A DNA stretch of 64,000 bases, taken from positions 124,001 through 188,000 of the forward strand of contig CAJJCY010000004.1 of NCBI GenBank assembly GCA_905182865.1, written 5' to 3'. This document shows, in pieces, positions 26,754 to 35,618 of this stretch. This DNA is from an uncultured SAR324 cluster bacterium. Lineage in GTDB: Bacteria; SAR324; NAC60-12. The position numbers and the translations under genes are program-made. Every line of letters starts with the position of its first letter. Position 1 is the first letter of the stretch. The notes below the pieces were generated by a model that was not told the DNA's origin, made no database searches, and saw only the letters and a list, made by a program, of their open reading frames with translations.

Positions 26754-28284
26754 TCAGTGCATCGAAATTCCAGGATTTTCCTTCCGTTTTGCAACAAAGG
26801 CTTCCAGTTCCTCAACCTTCGATTCTTCCAAAATCGGTTGTTGATAATCGGCAAGGGCTTGTTTCCAAATGCGGTTGGCACGTTGAGTGGTGTCTAAACC
26901 ACCGTCCTCTGTCCATTGTCCAAAGTTGTTCCATTCGGAAAGAATCGGCGGATAAAACGCTGTTTCGTAACGATCCAAAGTGTGTTGTGTGCCGAAAAAA
27001 TGACCTCCGGGGCCAACATCGGCAATGGCTTCAAAAGCCATTTCGTCTTTGGAAAAAGAAAGTTCATCCAGAAAAGCAGACATCATCTGCAATAATTCAA
27101 CATCGACAATAACTTTTTCAAATGAAGCGCAAAGTCCGCCTTCCAACCAACCTGCCGCATGTTTTACAAAATTGCAATGGCTCATGATCGTTGGCCATAG
27201 TGCCATCATCGACTCATAACCGGCTTGAGTATCGACCGTATTACAGGCATTGACATTGGAGGCACGATAGGGCAGTCCGTATCGTCGCGCCAGTTGTCCA
27301 CCGATCAAAGTCGTTTTGGCCATTTCCGGAGTTCCAAAAGCTGGTGCACCGGTTTTCATATCAACGTTTGAAGTGAATCCGCCGTAAATTACCGGCGAAC
27401 CCGGAGCCTCCATTTGCGTAAAAGCCAGAGTGGCCAGAGCTTCCGCATTTTGCAATGATAAAGCCCCCGCCAAAGTTATCGGGGCCATAGCGCCGGAAAG
27501 CGTAAACGGTGTCACACAAACGGATTGCCCGTTACGAATCATTTCCAACATCCCCTGAATCATTACTCCATCGAGTCGCAACGGTGAAGAAGTGTTGATA
27601 ATGGAAATGAGACTGGGACGTGTTTTGAGTTCTTCCCGTGTGGTTCCCAGTCCAATGCAAAGCATATCGATGGTGTCTGAAATGCGTTGTTTCCCCAGAG
27701 AATAAGCGTGAAAAACTTTATCCGTCAGTGTTAGATGTGTCAGGGCGCAATCCAAATGTCTTGTATTTGCCGGTAAATCGATGGGTTCCACCGGATAACC
27801 TCCGGTCATGTGAATGGTGTTGAAATATTGCGCCAGTCGAATCAAATTTTGGTAATCCTTAAAATTTCCAGGGCGTCTTCCGTTGTCCGTATCGGAACAA
27901 TTCGGCGTACTTCCCACCATTGAAAACAAAGTCCAATTCTTGCCGACTTCCAGATTGTGTGCTGGATTTCGTGCGTGAAGCGTGAATTGTGACGGTACTT
28001 TGGCGATATATTCCTCAATCAATTCAGGGGAAAACTTAACCATTTGTGAAGAACGGTCCACTTCTGCACCGTGTTCTTTAAGAATATCCAGAGCCTCATC
28101 ATCCAAAAAAGCAATCCCCAGTTCCCGCAAAATGCGTAAACTGGCTTGATGGATTTCTTCAATCCATGAGTGCTGGTCAGCGCTATTACATCATCGCTTA
28201 CTGGCGGAGGTGACATCGATATCGAATGGTGCGCGCTGCAATCGGACACTGCGCCCGCCCCTTGCGTTTTCTTTCTCTTGACAT
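26754..28284 (-). CDS. MttB-family methylamine:corrinoid methyltransferase, copy 3, damaged N-terminus
   Basis: Third non-pyrrolysine MttB paralog. The body is open from about 28190 to 26754. It includes SLRILRELGIAFLDDEALDIL, SMVGSTPNCSDTDNGRRPGNF, TGGYPVEPIDLPANTRHLD, INTSSPLRLDGVM, GGFTSNVDMKTGAPAFGTPE, KHAAGWLEGGL and IADVGPGGHFFGTQHTLDRYETAFY. The longest simple ORF starts at a TTG at 28130. Family-like sequence extends upstream to an ATG at 28284 giving MSRERKRKGRAQ, a basic tail like copies 1 and 2. Between 28150 and 28250 there is an in-frame TGA and apparent shifts. Corrected length is about 510 residues. It converges with the transporter operon. Confidence 0.88.
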
Positions 28285-28413
28285 ATCTTTAATAGTATTA
28301 AATGGTTTTAGTATTTGCCTTATGGTAAATAAAATTAAAAACTTATGACTAGATCTGATCTCGAAGGCAAAGATGCCACAGTAAAGAATCTGTATTCAGA
28401 CTTCAAAGCATTT

Positions 28414-28530
28414 CTATTGCAAACGATAACGTCTTACTGTGTCTAAATCAACAGGTGCTGTGGAGAATTCCATGGCCCCATGTTGAATGGCACGTTCAGC
28501 TTTTATTTCTTGAACTGAAGCTAAAGACAT
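28414..28530 (-). pseudogene. N-terminal fragment resembling an M24-family peptidase (creatinase/Xaa-Pro type)
   Basis: A 38-residue frame from the ATG at 28530 contains AERAIQHGAMEFSTAPVD and LDTVRRYRLQ, then stops at TAG. It resembles the N-terminus of M24-family peptidase-like proteins found beside dimethylglycine and MttB genes. No continuation of that family is visible in any frame downstream, so this looks like a truncated remnant. The rest of the 389-base gap holds nothing recognisable. The assignment is from pattern memory. Confidence 0.4.
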
Positions 28531-28673
28531 AATTCCATTTGTTTTTTAGTATTGGCTTGGATAGTTTTTTAAAATTTTGAAATTAAAAAATATTTTATTT
28601 AATCTCTTAATCTGGTTTCTGACTAGACAAATCATTCTTAATTCTCCACATCAAGTATTAGTGTTAAAGAGTT

Positions 28674-29924
28674 TTATACCCCTGCATTGTTATCTCCGGA
28701 TGGAACTCTATGAATACCGCACATTCGATCCGCCACCCAGTTTTGATAACGGTGCAGTGGTTCTTCGAATTTAGGACACATTCGTCCACCTGTAAATGCG
28801 GTGTTGCTCAAACCCTGTTGGACCCGTTCGACAATGCCCAAATCCTGAGTGTTGACCATATCCCAAAATTTAACCAATTCTAAAAACATAGAAGTGTGCG
28901 ACTCATTATCCAGAGTCCCCGGAGGTGAGAGTAAGAAGGTCCGTTCCCTGGTTTGGTTTGCACAAATCGGGTCGGTGATCATACAAAAAGCATGATTCGG
29001 CAGTATGGTGATTGTGACATTGGGAAAAATGCAAATGTGATACGCTGCCTCCAGATGTTCTTTGTTCAAGCCATGTGCCGGAGGAAGATTCAGCCATACC
29101 GAATCCACATCCCGCGAAACAGGTGTCGTCAGCATGCCTGTATACATTCCTGCTCCCTGACTACGGTGATGGTCTTCCATGCGGGAAACATTTGTAAGTT
29201 CTGGATGCACAAAAGGCAAGTGATAATACTCCATGAAATTTTCCTCAATCAATTTATAATTTGAAGCTACATCATAATTCTTCTCACCAAAAATTTCCCA
29301 GTTTTCCAAAACATGTGATTGAAATTTTTGCGGTATATCACCAAGCCATTCCTCAAGTGGTGTAGTTTTCGTACTCAAATTGACAAACACCAAAAATCCC
29401 CAAGTCTGTACTGAAAGTGGCAAGAGCCCATAGTTCTTCTTATCAAACAAAGCTGTATCAGATAAATCTGTTTCTCCTTCGTTTGAAGGGACAGTATCTA
29501 CTATTTTTTCATTTCGGAACATCGAGGTTCCCAAACACTGGCCATCAAGTCCATAAACCCAGGCGTGATACGGACAGTGGAGGTTTTTAATATTACAACT
29601 TTTTTCTAATAATTTAGAACCTCGATGACGGCACACATTGTAAAATGCACCTAATTTACCAGTTTTGTCTCGCATCACTAAAATAGATCGGCCGGCAACT
29701 TCCGTAACCAGAATGTCTCCAGGATTTTTAACTTGTTGTAAACAACCAACTGCAACCCAAGCCGTAGCGAATATCTTTTCCTGCTCTAAAGCAAAGAAAT
29801 CAGCTGCTGTGTAAGCATCCGGGATTAAAGTTGAGGCTTGATCTACAGGTAGGCGACTTAAGCCGTAAGTTTCAGGTTGAGTGTATACGTGGGTAGGCAA
29901 TCTTTGTTGACTGTAATATTCCAT
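28674..29924 (-). CDS. gbcA: Rieske non-heme iron oxygenase, glycine betaine monooxygenase (GbcA)-like
   Basis: A 416-residue ring-hydroxylating-type alpha subunit. The Rieske [2Fe-2S] site is C98-x-H100 and C117-xx-H120 (NVCRHRG and HCPYHAWVYG). The mononuclear iron site is in LIEENFMEYYHLPFVHPEL (H235, H240). The bridging acidic residue is nearby (E229), as in the quaternary-ammonium oxygenase clade (GbcA, CntA) rather than the Asp of aromatic dioxygenases. It would oxygenate glycine betaine to dimethylglycine plus formaldehyde with a reductase partner (GbcB), which is not in this window. FolD lies 54 bases upstream. Carnitine or stachydrine remain alternative substrates. Confidence 0.87.
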   Translation of the reverse strand: MEYYSQQRLPTHVYTQPETYGLSRLPVDQASTLIPDAYTAADFFALEQEKIFATAWVAVGCLQQVKNPGDILVTEVAGRSILVMRDKTGKLGAFYNVCRHRGSKLLEKSCNIKNLHCPYHAWVYGLDGQCLGTSMFRNEKIVDTVPSNEGETDLSDTALFDKKNYGLLPLSVQTWGFLVFVNLSTKTTPLEEWLGDIPQKFQSHVLENWEIFGEKNYDVASNYKLIEENFMEYYHLPFVHPELTNVSRMEDHHRSQGAGMYTGMLTTPVSRDVDSVWLNLPPAHGLNKEHLEAAYHICIFPNVTITILPNHAFCMITDPICANQTRERTFLLSPPGTLDNESHTSMFLELVKFWDMVNTQDLGIVERVQQGLSNTAFTGGRMCPKFEEPLHRYQNWVADRMCGIHRVPSGDNNAGV

Positions 29925-29978
29925 AATAGCTGTTTAATATTTTAAAATGGTGCATCACTAGAACTCTGAAATTGTGAT

Positions 29979-30848
29979 TCATAATGTGACTTCAATTCGA
30001 CAGCAAGCTGTTAATGTATTTGCCAATAGACAAGCAATTGTCATAGGACCAACACCACCTGGAACCGGAGTAATCCATCCGGCTTTTTCTGAACAGGAAT
30101 CATAATCAGTGTCGCCGACTATTCTGCTTTTTCCATGCTCATCTGTGACTCTATTAATCCCTATATCTATCAGTGTTGACCCGGATTTAAGCATATCACC
30201 CGTGATGAGATTAGGTTTCCCAACCGCCACAAAAACAGCATCCGCCCGGCGTGAATGATCCGCAACATCTTTTGTCATGTGATGACAGACGGTCACTGTG
30301 GCTCCTTCTGCCATCAAGAGGAAGGCAATGGGTTTACCTACAATTTCTGAGTGTCCAACAACTACAACCTCCAATCCTTTTAAATCCTGACCGGTACGTC
30401 TCAACAGTTCTACTGAAGCCATGGCCGTGCAGGGACCAAGTTCCAGCTCATTATAAACAATATTTCCAATCGATGCGGGGTGCATTCCCTCTACATCTTT
30501 GAGTGGATGAATAGCTTTCTGCAAAGTTTTAATGGAAAGGGTTTCGGGAACAGGACGCTGTAAAAAGATGCCGGTGACCTTAGGATCAACGTTGAAATTA
30601 GCTATCGCCGCCTGCACTTCATTCGTGGATATATCATGTGGATACTCTTTTTCTACAAATGTAATTCCGACTTGCTCAGATTTTAAACGTTGATTCCGGA
30701 TGTAAAGATCAGCAGCAGGATTTTCTCCGATTTTGATTGAAATCAATTTTGGATCCCAACCACTTGTTTTTAATTCTGTAACTTTGCTAAACACTTCATC
30801 AAGAATGTCCTTGGCAATTGTTTTTCCGTCCAATATGTTTGCACTCAT
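29979..30848 (-). CDS. folD: FolD-type methylenetetrahydrofolate dehydrogenase with Lys-to-Gln active-site change
   Basis: The 289-residue protein has the FolD fold: PAADLYIRNQRLKSEQVGI near residue 45, FLQRPVPETL, HPLKDVEGMHPASIGN, and the NADP-binding VVVGHSEIVGKPIAFLLM. The C-terminus is VPGGVGPMTIACLLANT. It oxidises methylene-THF to methenyl-THF. In bifunctional FolD the motif is Y-V-x-x-K, whose Lys is needed for the cyclohydrolase step. Here the motif is Y49-I-R-N-Q53. The Gln codon (CAA) is clear in the sequence. Cyclohydrolase activity is therefore doubtful. It lies between the Rieske oxygenase and DMGDH-like copy 2, linked to demethylation. Confidence 0.9.
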   Translation of the reverse strand: MSANILDGKTIAKDILDEVFSKVTELKTSGWDPKLISIKIGENPAADLYIRNQRLKSEQVGITFVEKEYPHDISTNEVQAAIANFNVDPKVTGIFLQRPVPETLSIKTLQKAIHPLKDVEGMHPASIGNIVYNELELGPCTAMASVELLRRTGQDLKGLEVVVVGHSEIVGKPIAFLLMAEGATVTVCHHMTKDVADHSRRADAVFVAVGKPNLITGDMLKSGSTLIDIGINRVTDEHGKSRIVGDTDYDSCSEKAGWITPVPGGVGPMTIACLLANTLTACCRIEVTL

Positions 30849-30980
30849 GATTTTACTAATGTTATATTGTTGGCAAAATATAAGTTCTGTCTAATTTTAA
30901 TTATTTTCCAGACTTTCTGTACAGATTTGAAATGATCTCAAATGTGACTATTTTGGTATTCTTTCTCGTTTTATCATCAA

Positions 30981-33443
30981 CTAGCCCCGCATGATCTCAC
31001 CTTTTGGATCAAAAAGCGGTTCTGTCTGCAAAGTAGCAGGATAGCGTTCTCCAAGAATTTCCACAAACCACCCTTGTTTTTCGTCAGCAATTTCCTTCGA
31101 CACATAACCCATTGCTACTGAAACTCCAGAATTGTGAGCAAAGCCTCCTGAAGTTACCGAGCCTTTGACTTCGTTTCCGAACCAAATCGGTTCATCCCCA
31201 ATCACATCAGCATCTTTCACTTCAACAACAAAGGTGCATAAACGCAAAATTCCGCCGTTCGAATTTTCCTGAATGGCGGCATCTTTGCCGATAAAGCCCG
31301 CATCTTTATTCAGAGCTACAAAGGGGCTCAAACCGGCTTCAAGCGGCCCATAAAGCGGACGATATTCTGTGTACCATGAACCATAGTTTTTTTCTAAACG
31401 CAAAGCATTCAACGCCCGAAGACCGAATAAACGGATGTCGAATTCTTCTCCTTCCCGAAGTAACAGTTCCAGCACATATCGTTGAACATCTGCTTCCATC
31501 CACAATTCAAAACCCAAATCACCAGTATAACTCACACGCCCCACCAAACAGGAAACCATCTCGATATTTAATTCACGGATGTCCATAAAACGAAAGGCAT
31601 CTCGGGAAACATCTTCATCCGTAATTTTGGCCAGCAATTCACGGGATTTTGCCCCGGCAATCGATAGTCCCAGTATGTCAGCTCTATGCGGAATAACCTC
31701 AAAATTTGTGGATTCAGGAAGATGTTGTTCAAACCATCGTAAATGATATTCCTCCGCAAGTCCGGAACCAGCAATAAAAAATTTGTCATCGTCAAGATTC
31801 GCCAAAGTAAAATCACCAATCAATTTTCCGTTTTCGTTGAGCATTGGTGCCAGAGTCATCCGGCCTGGTTTTGGAATTCTGCAAGCCAGAATTTGATCCA
31901 GCCAATCAGAGGCTCCGGAACCAACTACGGTATATTTAGCAAATCCGGAAATCTCCAGTACACCGACACCTTCACGCACGGCTTGAACTTCCTGAGCTAC
32001 GTGTTCAAAATCGGTTGAACGACGCCATGAAAATTTGTCTGTAACGCCTTTAGGGGCAAACCAGAGAGGAACTTCCAAACCAAACGAACTTCCCATTTGA
32101 GCTCCTTCGGATATCAGTTTGTCATAAACCGGAGTTGTCCGGAGTGGTCGTCCTGCAGGCAGTTCTTCGTTAGGAAAACGAATAGAAAAGCGGCGGGAAT
32201 AGTTTTCCTGCACTTTGGTATTGGTGTAGGAAAGCGTGGCCCAATCTCCAAAACGACTGACATCCATGCCCCAAACATCAAAACCGGGATCGCCCTCAAT
32301 CATCCAATTTGCGAGTACCAAACCGACTCCGCCGCCTTGACTGAATCCTGCCATTACCGCACAGGCACACCAAAATCCTGGAAGCCCCCGAACCGGTCCG
32401 ATCAGTGGATTACCATCCGGTGCAAAAGTAAATGGCCCATTGACGATAGTCTTTATGCCTGCAGTTTCTAAACAAGGAAAACGTTTAAAAGCAAACTCAA
32501 GAGAGTCGCTAATGCGGTCTAATTTGTTGTCCAACAACTCATGACCGAAGTTCCATGGAGTAACTTTGGGCGACCATGGTTTGCATGCTTTTTCATAAGT
32601 TCCCATCAGCATTCCTTGTTGCTCCTGACGCAAATAGATTTCTCCGTCAAAATCGATTACCGCCGGAAGTTCAAGTTCATTTTCCTGATTAAAGGCCATC
32701 ACTTCAGGTATATCCTCAGTCAAAAAATACATGTGTTCCATAGCTAAAACCGGCAACTCCAAACCAACCATACGCCCGACTTCCCGTGCCCAAAGTCCTC
32801 CGGCATTAACAACATGTTCGGCATGGATTTCCTCAACCCGCCCCTGACTTTCAGATTCTCCGGAATTTCCATTTTCATAAATAACCCGCCAACCGCCTTG
32901 TGGATGGATTTGAAGATCGGTAACTCGTACATTTTGATAAATTTCACCACCCTGTTTTTTTGCGGCTTTGGCATAAGCCCAAGTTGTTCCGTAAGGGTCT
33001 AAGTGGCCTTCAATTGAATCGTGTAAGGCTCCCACAAAATGCTCCGGGTTAATGAGTGGCATGATTTTCTGTGCTTCTTTGGGACTGATGATTTCTGTCT
33101 CCAAGCCGAGGTAACGCCCTCTCGCGTGAATGCTTTTGAGCCATTCAAAGCGTTCCTTTGTCGCCGCCAACATAATTCCGCCAGTCACATGTTTTCCAAT
33201 ATCTTGTCCGGATATTTCTTGAATTTCCTGATACAGATCAATCGTATATTTTTGCAGTTTGGCAACATTAGGATCACCGTTGATGGTGTGCATTCCGCCT
33301 GCGGCGTGCCATGTGGAGCCGGATGTCAATTCCGAACGTTCCAACAAAACTACGTCTTTCCAGCCTAATTTGGTCAAGTGATATAAAACGCTGCATCCCA
33401 CCACCCCGCCTCCGATGACAACTACTTGTGTGTGTGATTTCAT
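30981..33443 (-). CDS. Dimethylglycine/sarcosine dehydrogenase-like flavoprotein with GcvT domain, copy 2
   Basis: 820 residues, full length and undisturbed. The FAD motif VVVIGGGVVGCSVLYHLTKLG is at residues 8-28, followed by ERSELTSGSTWHAAGGMHTING with the His that carries covalent FAD in rat DMGDH. The DAO domain continues to IVNGPFTFAPDGNPLIGP. The C-terminal half is GcvT-like (EVQAVREGVGVLEISGFAKY, VSYTGDLGFELWMEAD, LNALRLEKNYGSWYTEYRPLYGPLEAGL). Oxidative demethylation of dimethylglycine or sarcosine with THF as methyl acceptor is likely. It is about the same length as copy 1 but clearly diverged from it. That suggests one each for dimethylglycine and sarcosine, though which is which is not visible. 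Confidence 0.92.
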   Translation of the reverse strand: MKSHTQVVVIGGGVVGCSVLYHLTKLGWKDVVLLERSELTSGSTWHAAGGMHTINGDPNVAKLQKYTIDLYQEIQEISGQDIGKHVTGGIMLAATKERFEWLKSIHARGRYLGLETEIISPKEAQKIMPLINPEHFVGALHDSIEGHLDPYGTTWAYAKAAKKQGGEIYQNVRVTDLQIHPQGGWRVIYENGNSGESESQGRVEEIHAEHVVNAGGLWAREVGRMVGLELPVLAMEHMYFLTEDIPEVMAFNQENELELPAVIDFDGEIYLRQEQQGMLMGTYEKACKPWSPKVTPWNFGHELLDNKLDRISDSLEFAFKRFPCLETAGIKTIVNGPFTFAPDGNPLIGPVRGLPGFWCACAVMAGFSQGGGVGLVLANWMIEGDPGFDVWGMDVSRFGDWATLSYTNTKVQENYSRRFSIRFPNEELPAGRPLRTTPVYDKLISEGAQMGSSFGLEVPLWFAPKGVTDKFSWRRSTDFEHVAQEVQAVREGVGVLEISGFAKYTVVGSGASDWLDQILACRIPKPGRMTLAPMLNENGKLIGDFTLANLDDDKFFIAGSGLAEEYHLRWFEQHLPESTNFEVIPHRADILGLSIAGAKSRELLAKITDEDVSRDAFRFMDIRELNIEMVSCLVGRVSYTGDLGFELWMEADVQRYVLELLLREGEEFDIRLFGLRALNALRLEKNYGSWYTEYRPLYGPLEAGLSPFVALNKDAGFIGKDAAIQENSNGGILRLCTFVVEVKDADVIGDEPIWFGNEVKGSVTSGGFAHNSGVSVAMGYVSKEIADEKQGWFVEILGERYPATLQTEPLFDPKGEIMRG

Positions 33444-33703
33444 TAATACTTTAACATAGTGAGTTTAAGGGATTGTGCTTCCAGAAATATACTTTTGTTT
33501 TATAAAAAATAAAAGTAAATTATATAAAGATTAATGGTAAGATTTTATATGAAGGCTGTCAATGGTATGGATTAACTCATTGTATTTGACGCATTTATTC
33601 AGGGAAATTAGAACAATTTGTCATTCATCTCCTTATAAAAACAGGTCGTCAGGTTGGTCCTGTGGCACAACAAATGTGGAATTATTTTTTGCAAATAGCC
33701 CCT

Positions 33704-33736
33704 GAATAGCCGGTTGGTTCCGATTTCAGGCTATTC
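33704..33736 (-). terminator. Hairpin at the end of the Bor-like gene
   Basis: GAATAGCC (33704-33711) pairs with GGCTATTC (33729-33736). On the minus strand it begins at the stop codon of the lipoprotein gene. No U-run follows directly, so terminator function is uncertain. The 237 bases from 33444 up to the gene hold nothing else recognisable. Confidence 0.4.
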
Positions 33737-34027
33737 TCCTCTGATTGAACAAACAATGAGAACAGTTCGTGGACTGTAGATTCCAAGTGAAAGTACTGTG
33801 TATGTACTTTGCATGTATGTGTTGTAAATGAGTATTTCATAAACTCTACCCTGGGGACAGAGGTCATAAATTTCGTATTTTTTTTCACCTACTAAACCCC
33901 AAAACCAAAAATTTTCTTCATGGGTTACAGTAGTTTTTGAAGGAAATTCTGTAGGATAGCGTACCTGAACTTGGCATCCTCCAATGAATAGAGCAAAAAT
34001 TAAAATCAGACAGTAGTAACGGATCAT
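33731..34027 (-). CDS. Small Bor-family-like lipoprotein
   Basis: 98 residues from the ATG at 34027. A signal peptide MIRYYCLILIFALFIGGC has a lipobox (F-I-G-G-C), followed by a mature domain with ENFWFWGLVGEKKYEIYDLC and a tail with LSLGIYSPRTVLIVCS. This matches the layout of the lambda Bor protein family (small outer-membrane lipoproteins: FFVSGIGQEK, then LGFITLGIYTPLEARVYCS). A longer TTG start at 34069 would spoil the signal peptide. Its role here is unknown. In lambda, Bor affects serum survival, but chromosomal relatives are widespread and no phage genes are nearby. Confidence 0.6.
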   Translation of the reverse strand: MIRYYCLILIFALFIGGCQVQVRYPTEFPSKTTVTHEENFWFWGLVGEKKYEIYDLCPQGRVYEILIYNTYMQSTYTVLSLGIYSPRTVLIVCSIRGE

Positions 34028-34080
34028 ATTACTAATTTTGGAAAAATATTGTCTTGCCTTGCGTTTCAAAAATTTCGAAT

Positions 34081-34560
34081 TTACAATCTAAGTTTGGACT
34101 TTGAAAAAGTGTAATCCAGTAAAGTTTTACCAGAATAAAGAAATTTAGCTGAAAAGCATCCAGGTTCCATAATTTTGGGTGTAAACAGCCGGTCGCCTTC
34201 CCATGAGGCAAGTTCAGTCAGTTTGTCTTTGGGAATCCATTCAAGTTGACCCTCCGGACAATCTTTTGTTAGAGTACCAGTATAGCAGTTTGAGTAAAAA
34301 ACAAAGACATGCCACTCATCACCAAAAGGTGAGTCGCCCTGATCAGGAAAAGAAAGTACTGCTTTTAGTTCCGGATCTTCAATTTTAAGTCCTGTTTCTT
34401 CCAGCATTTCACGGACTGCAGTTTCAAACGGAGCTTCATTAGGTTCAACTTTCCCTCCGGGAGCTAACCAGAGGCCCTTATGTTCGTCTTCTTTTTCACG
34501 ATGAATCATCAGAACATGTTCATCATTATTTTCAAGATAAACCAGAACACCTAATTTCAC
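34081..34560 (-). CDS. Nudix (MutT-like) hydrolase
   Basis: About 159 residues from a GTG at 34560, chosen because GGAG lies 7 bases upstream and the first strand (VKLGVLVYLENNDEHVLMIHR) starts there. A longer ORF to 34641 would overlap fliM. The Nudix box is GGKVEPNEAPFETAVREMLEETGL, written here as G-x5-E-x7-REMLEETG, preceded by GLWLAPGG. It hydrolyses a nucleoside diphosphate linked to another moiety. EWHVFVFYSNCYTG and EGQLEWIPKDKL suggest an 8-oxo-dGTPase-like fold, but the substrate is not predictable. It is divergently transcribed from fliM with 19 bases between starts. Confidence 0.88.
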   Translation of the reverse strand: MKLGVLVYLENNDEHVLMIHREKEDEHKGLWLAPGGKVEPNEAPFETAVREMLEETGLKIEDPELKAVLSFPDQGDSPFGDEWHVFVFYSNCYTGTLTKDCPEGQLEWIPKDKLTELASWEGDRLFTPKIMEPGCFSAKFLYSGKTLLDYTFSKSKLRL

Positions 34561-34579
34561 AACTTTACTCCAAAAATTT

Positions 34580-35605
34580 ATGCCTGAGTCGAAAAAAGAA
34601 TTAAATGCGATTCTGAAACGCATTTCAGTTGAACAAGACAAACGACTGAATCCGGCAGAAGACGAAAAAACAGTGGTGTTGCCGTATGAATTGGGTTTTC
34701 AGGCCCCAATTATTCGCGGTCGTATGCCTGGACTGGAAGCAGTTTATGATCGTTTTGCTAGAATTTATGCTCAAACTTTTTCACATCATGTGAGACGTCC
34801 GGTTACTATGACCAGACGTGCTACGGAGTTAGTCAGTTTTCGCGATTATCTTGCTGCCATTTCTACTCCGGCTTCACTGACAGTTTTTGGCATGAATCCG
34901 CTTCATGGACACGCCCTGTTTGTTTTTGAACATCATCTGGTGTACATACTGATTGATATGCTTTTCGGAGGAAACGGCTGGTTTGAAAATCCACCTCCAA
35001 AACGTGAGATTACCGGTATCGAAATTAAAATGCTGTCCAAAGTCGTCCACAGTGCTCTTGAAGATCTAGGTAAAGCCTGGAAGAGATTGACTCCGCTGGA
35101 ACCTTATTTTGATCGCATGGAAGTCAATTCAAAATTTACAGCTATTGTTCCTCCTGATGAGGTTGTGGCAAGTACTACTTTCGATGTAGAAATCAATCGT
35201 GTCCCTTACACAATGAGCCTTTGTCTGCCTTATTCAATGCTTGACCCAGTACGTACGCAACTTGAGGCAGGAAAAACAAGCTATGATGAAGAGGTCAATG
35301 CAGTTAATGTAAGTCGTCTTGAAGAAAATTTGCTTAATTCAAAAGTCGGTGTAAAGGTTGACCTGGGGCAATCCCGCATGTCTCTTCGGAGTTTTCTAAC
35401 TTTGAAAGAGGGTGATAGAATTCTCTTGAATCAGGATCAAAATAAACCGCTTAAAGTTATGGTACAAGACAAGCTGAAATATTTGGCTACTCAGGGTGCT
35501 TACAAAGGGAAAAATGCAGTTAAAATAACCAAGCTAATAGAGCCTCCTCCGCGCTTTAGTGACTTACTGGATCAACCAGCAAAAGTTATTGCGGAAGATT
35601 CATGA
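34580..35605 (+). CDS. fliM: Flagellar motor switch protein FliM
   Basis: 341 residues, the normal FliM length. The middle CheC-like domain contains RFARIYAQTFSHHVRRPVTM, VFEHHLVYILIDMLFGGNG and ALEDLGKAWKRL. The C-terminal SPOA domain (about 255-330) has KVGVKVDLGQSRMSLRSFLTLKEGDRI and KYLATQGAYKGKNAVKITK. The N-terminal CheY-binding motif is not obvious; the start MPESKKELNAILKRI is atypical. FliM is the C-ring protein that couples chemotaxis to rotation, so the organism is probably flagellated. No other flagellar gene is nearby, which is unusual for fliM. It ends 14 bases before the convergent IHF/HU gene. Confidence 0.9.
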   Translation: MPESKKELNAILKRISVEQDKRLNPAEDEKTVVLPYELGFQAPIIRGRMPGLEAVYDRFARIYAQTFSHHVRRPVTMTRRATELVSFRDYLAAISTPASLTVFGMNPLHGHALFVFEHHLVYILIDMLFGGNGWFENPPPKREITGIEIKMLSKVVHSALEDLGKAWKRLTPLEPYFDRMEVNSKFTAIVPPDEVVASTTFDVEINRVPYTMSLCLPYSMLDPVRTQLEAGKTSYDEEVNAVNVSRLEENLLNSKVGVKVDLGQSRMSLRSFLTLKEGDRILLNQDQNKPLKVMVQDKLKYLATQGAYKGKNAVKITKLIEPPPRFSDLLDQPAKVIAEDS

Positions 35606-35618
35606 TATATCTAAACTG

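Noticed and set aside
8491..28284. Pyrrolysine (amber read-through) MttB enzymes
   Set aside because: None of the three MttB frames has an in-frame TAG at the active-site position; the single in-frame stop in copy 3 is a TGA near the damaged N-terminus.
33682..34069. Prophage segment because of the Bor-like protein
   Set aside because: No integrase, structural or lysis genes are nearby; Bor-like lipoproteins also occur on ordinary chromosomes.
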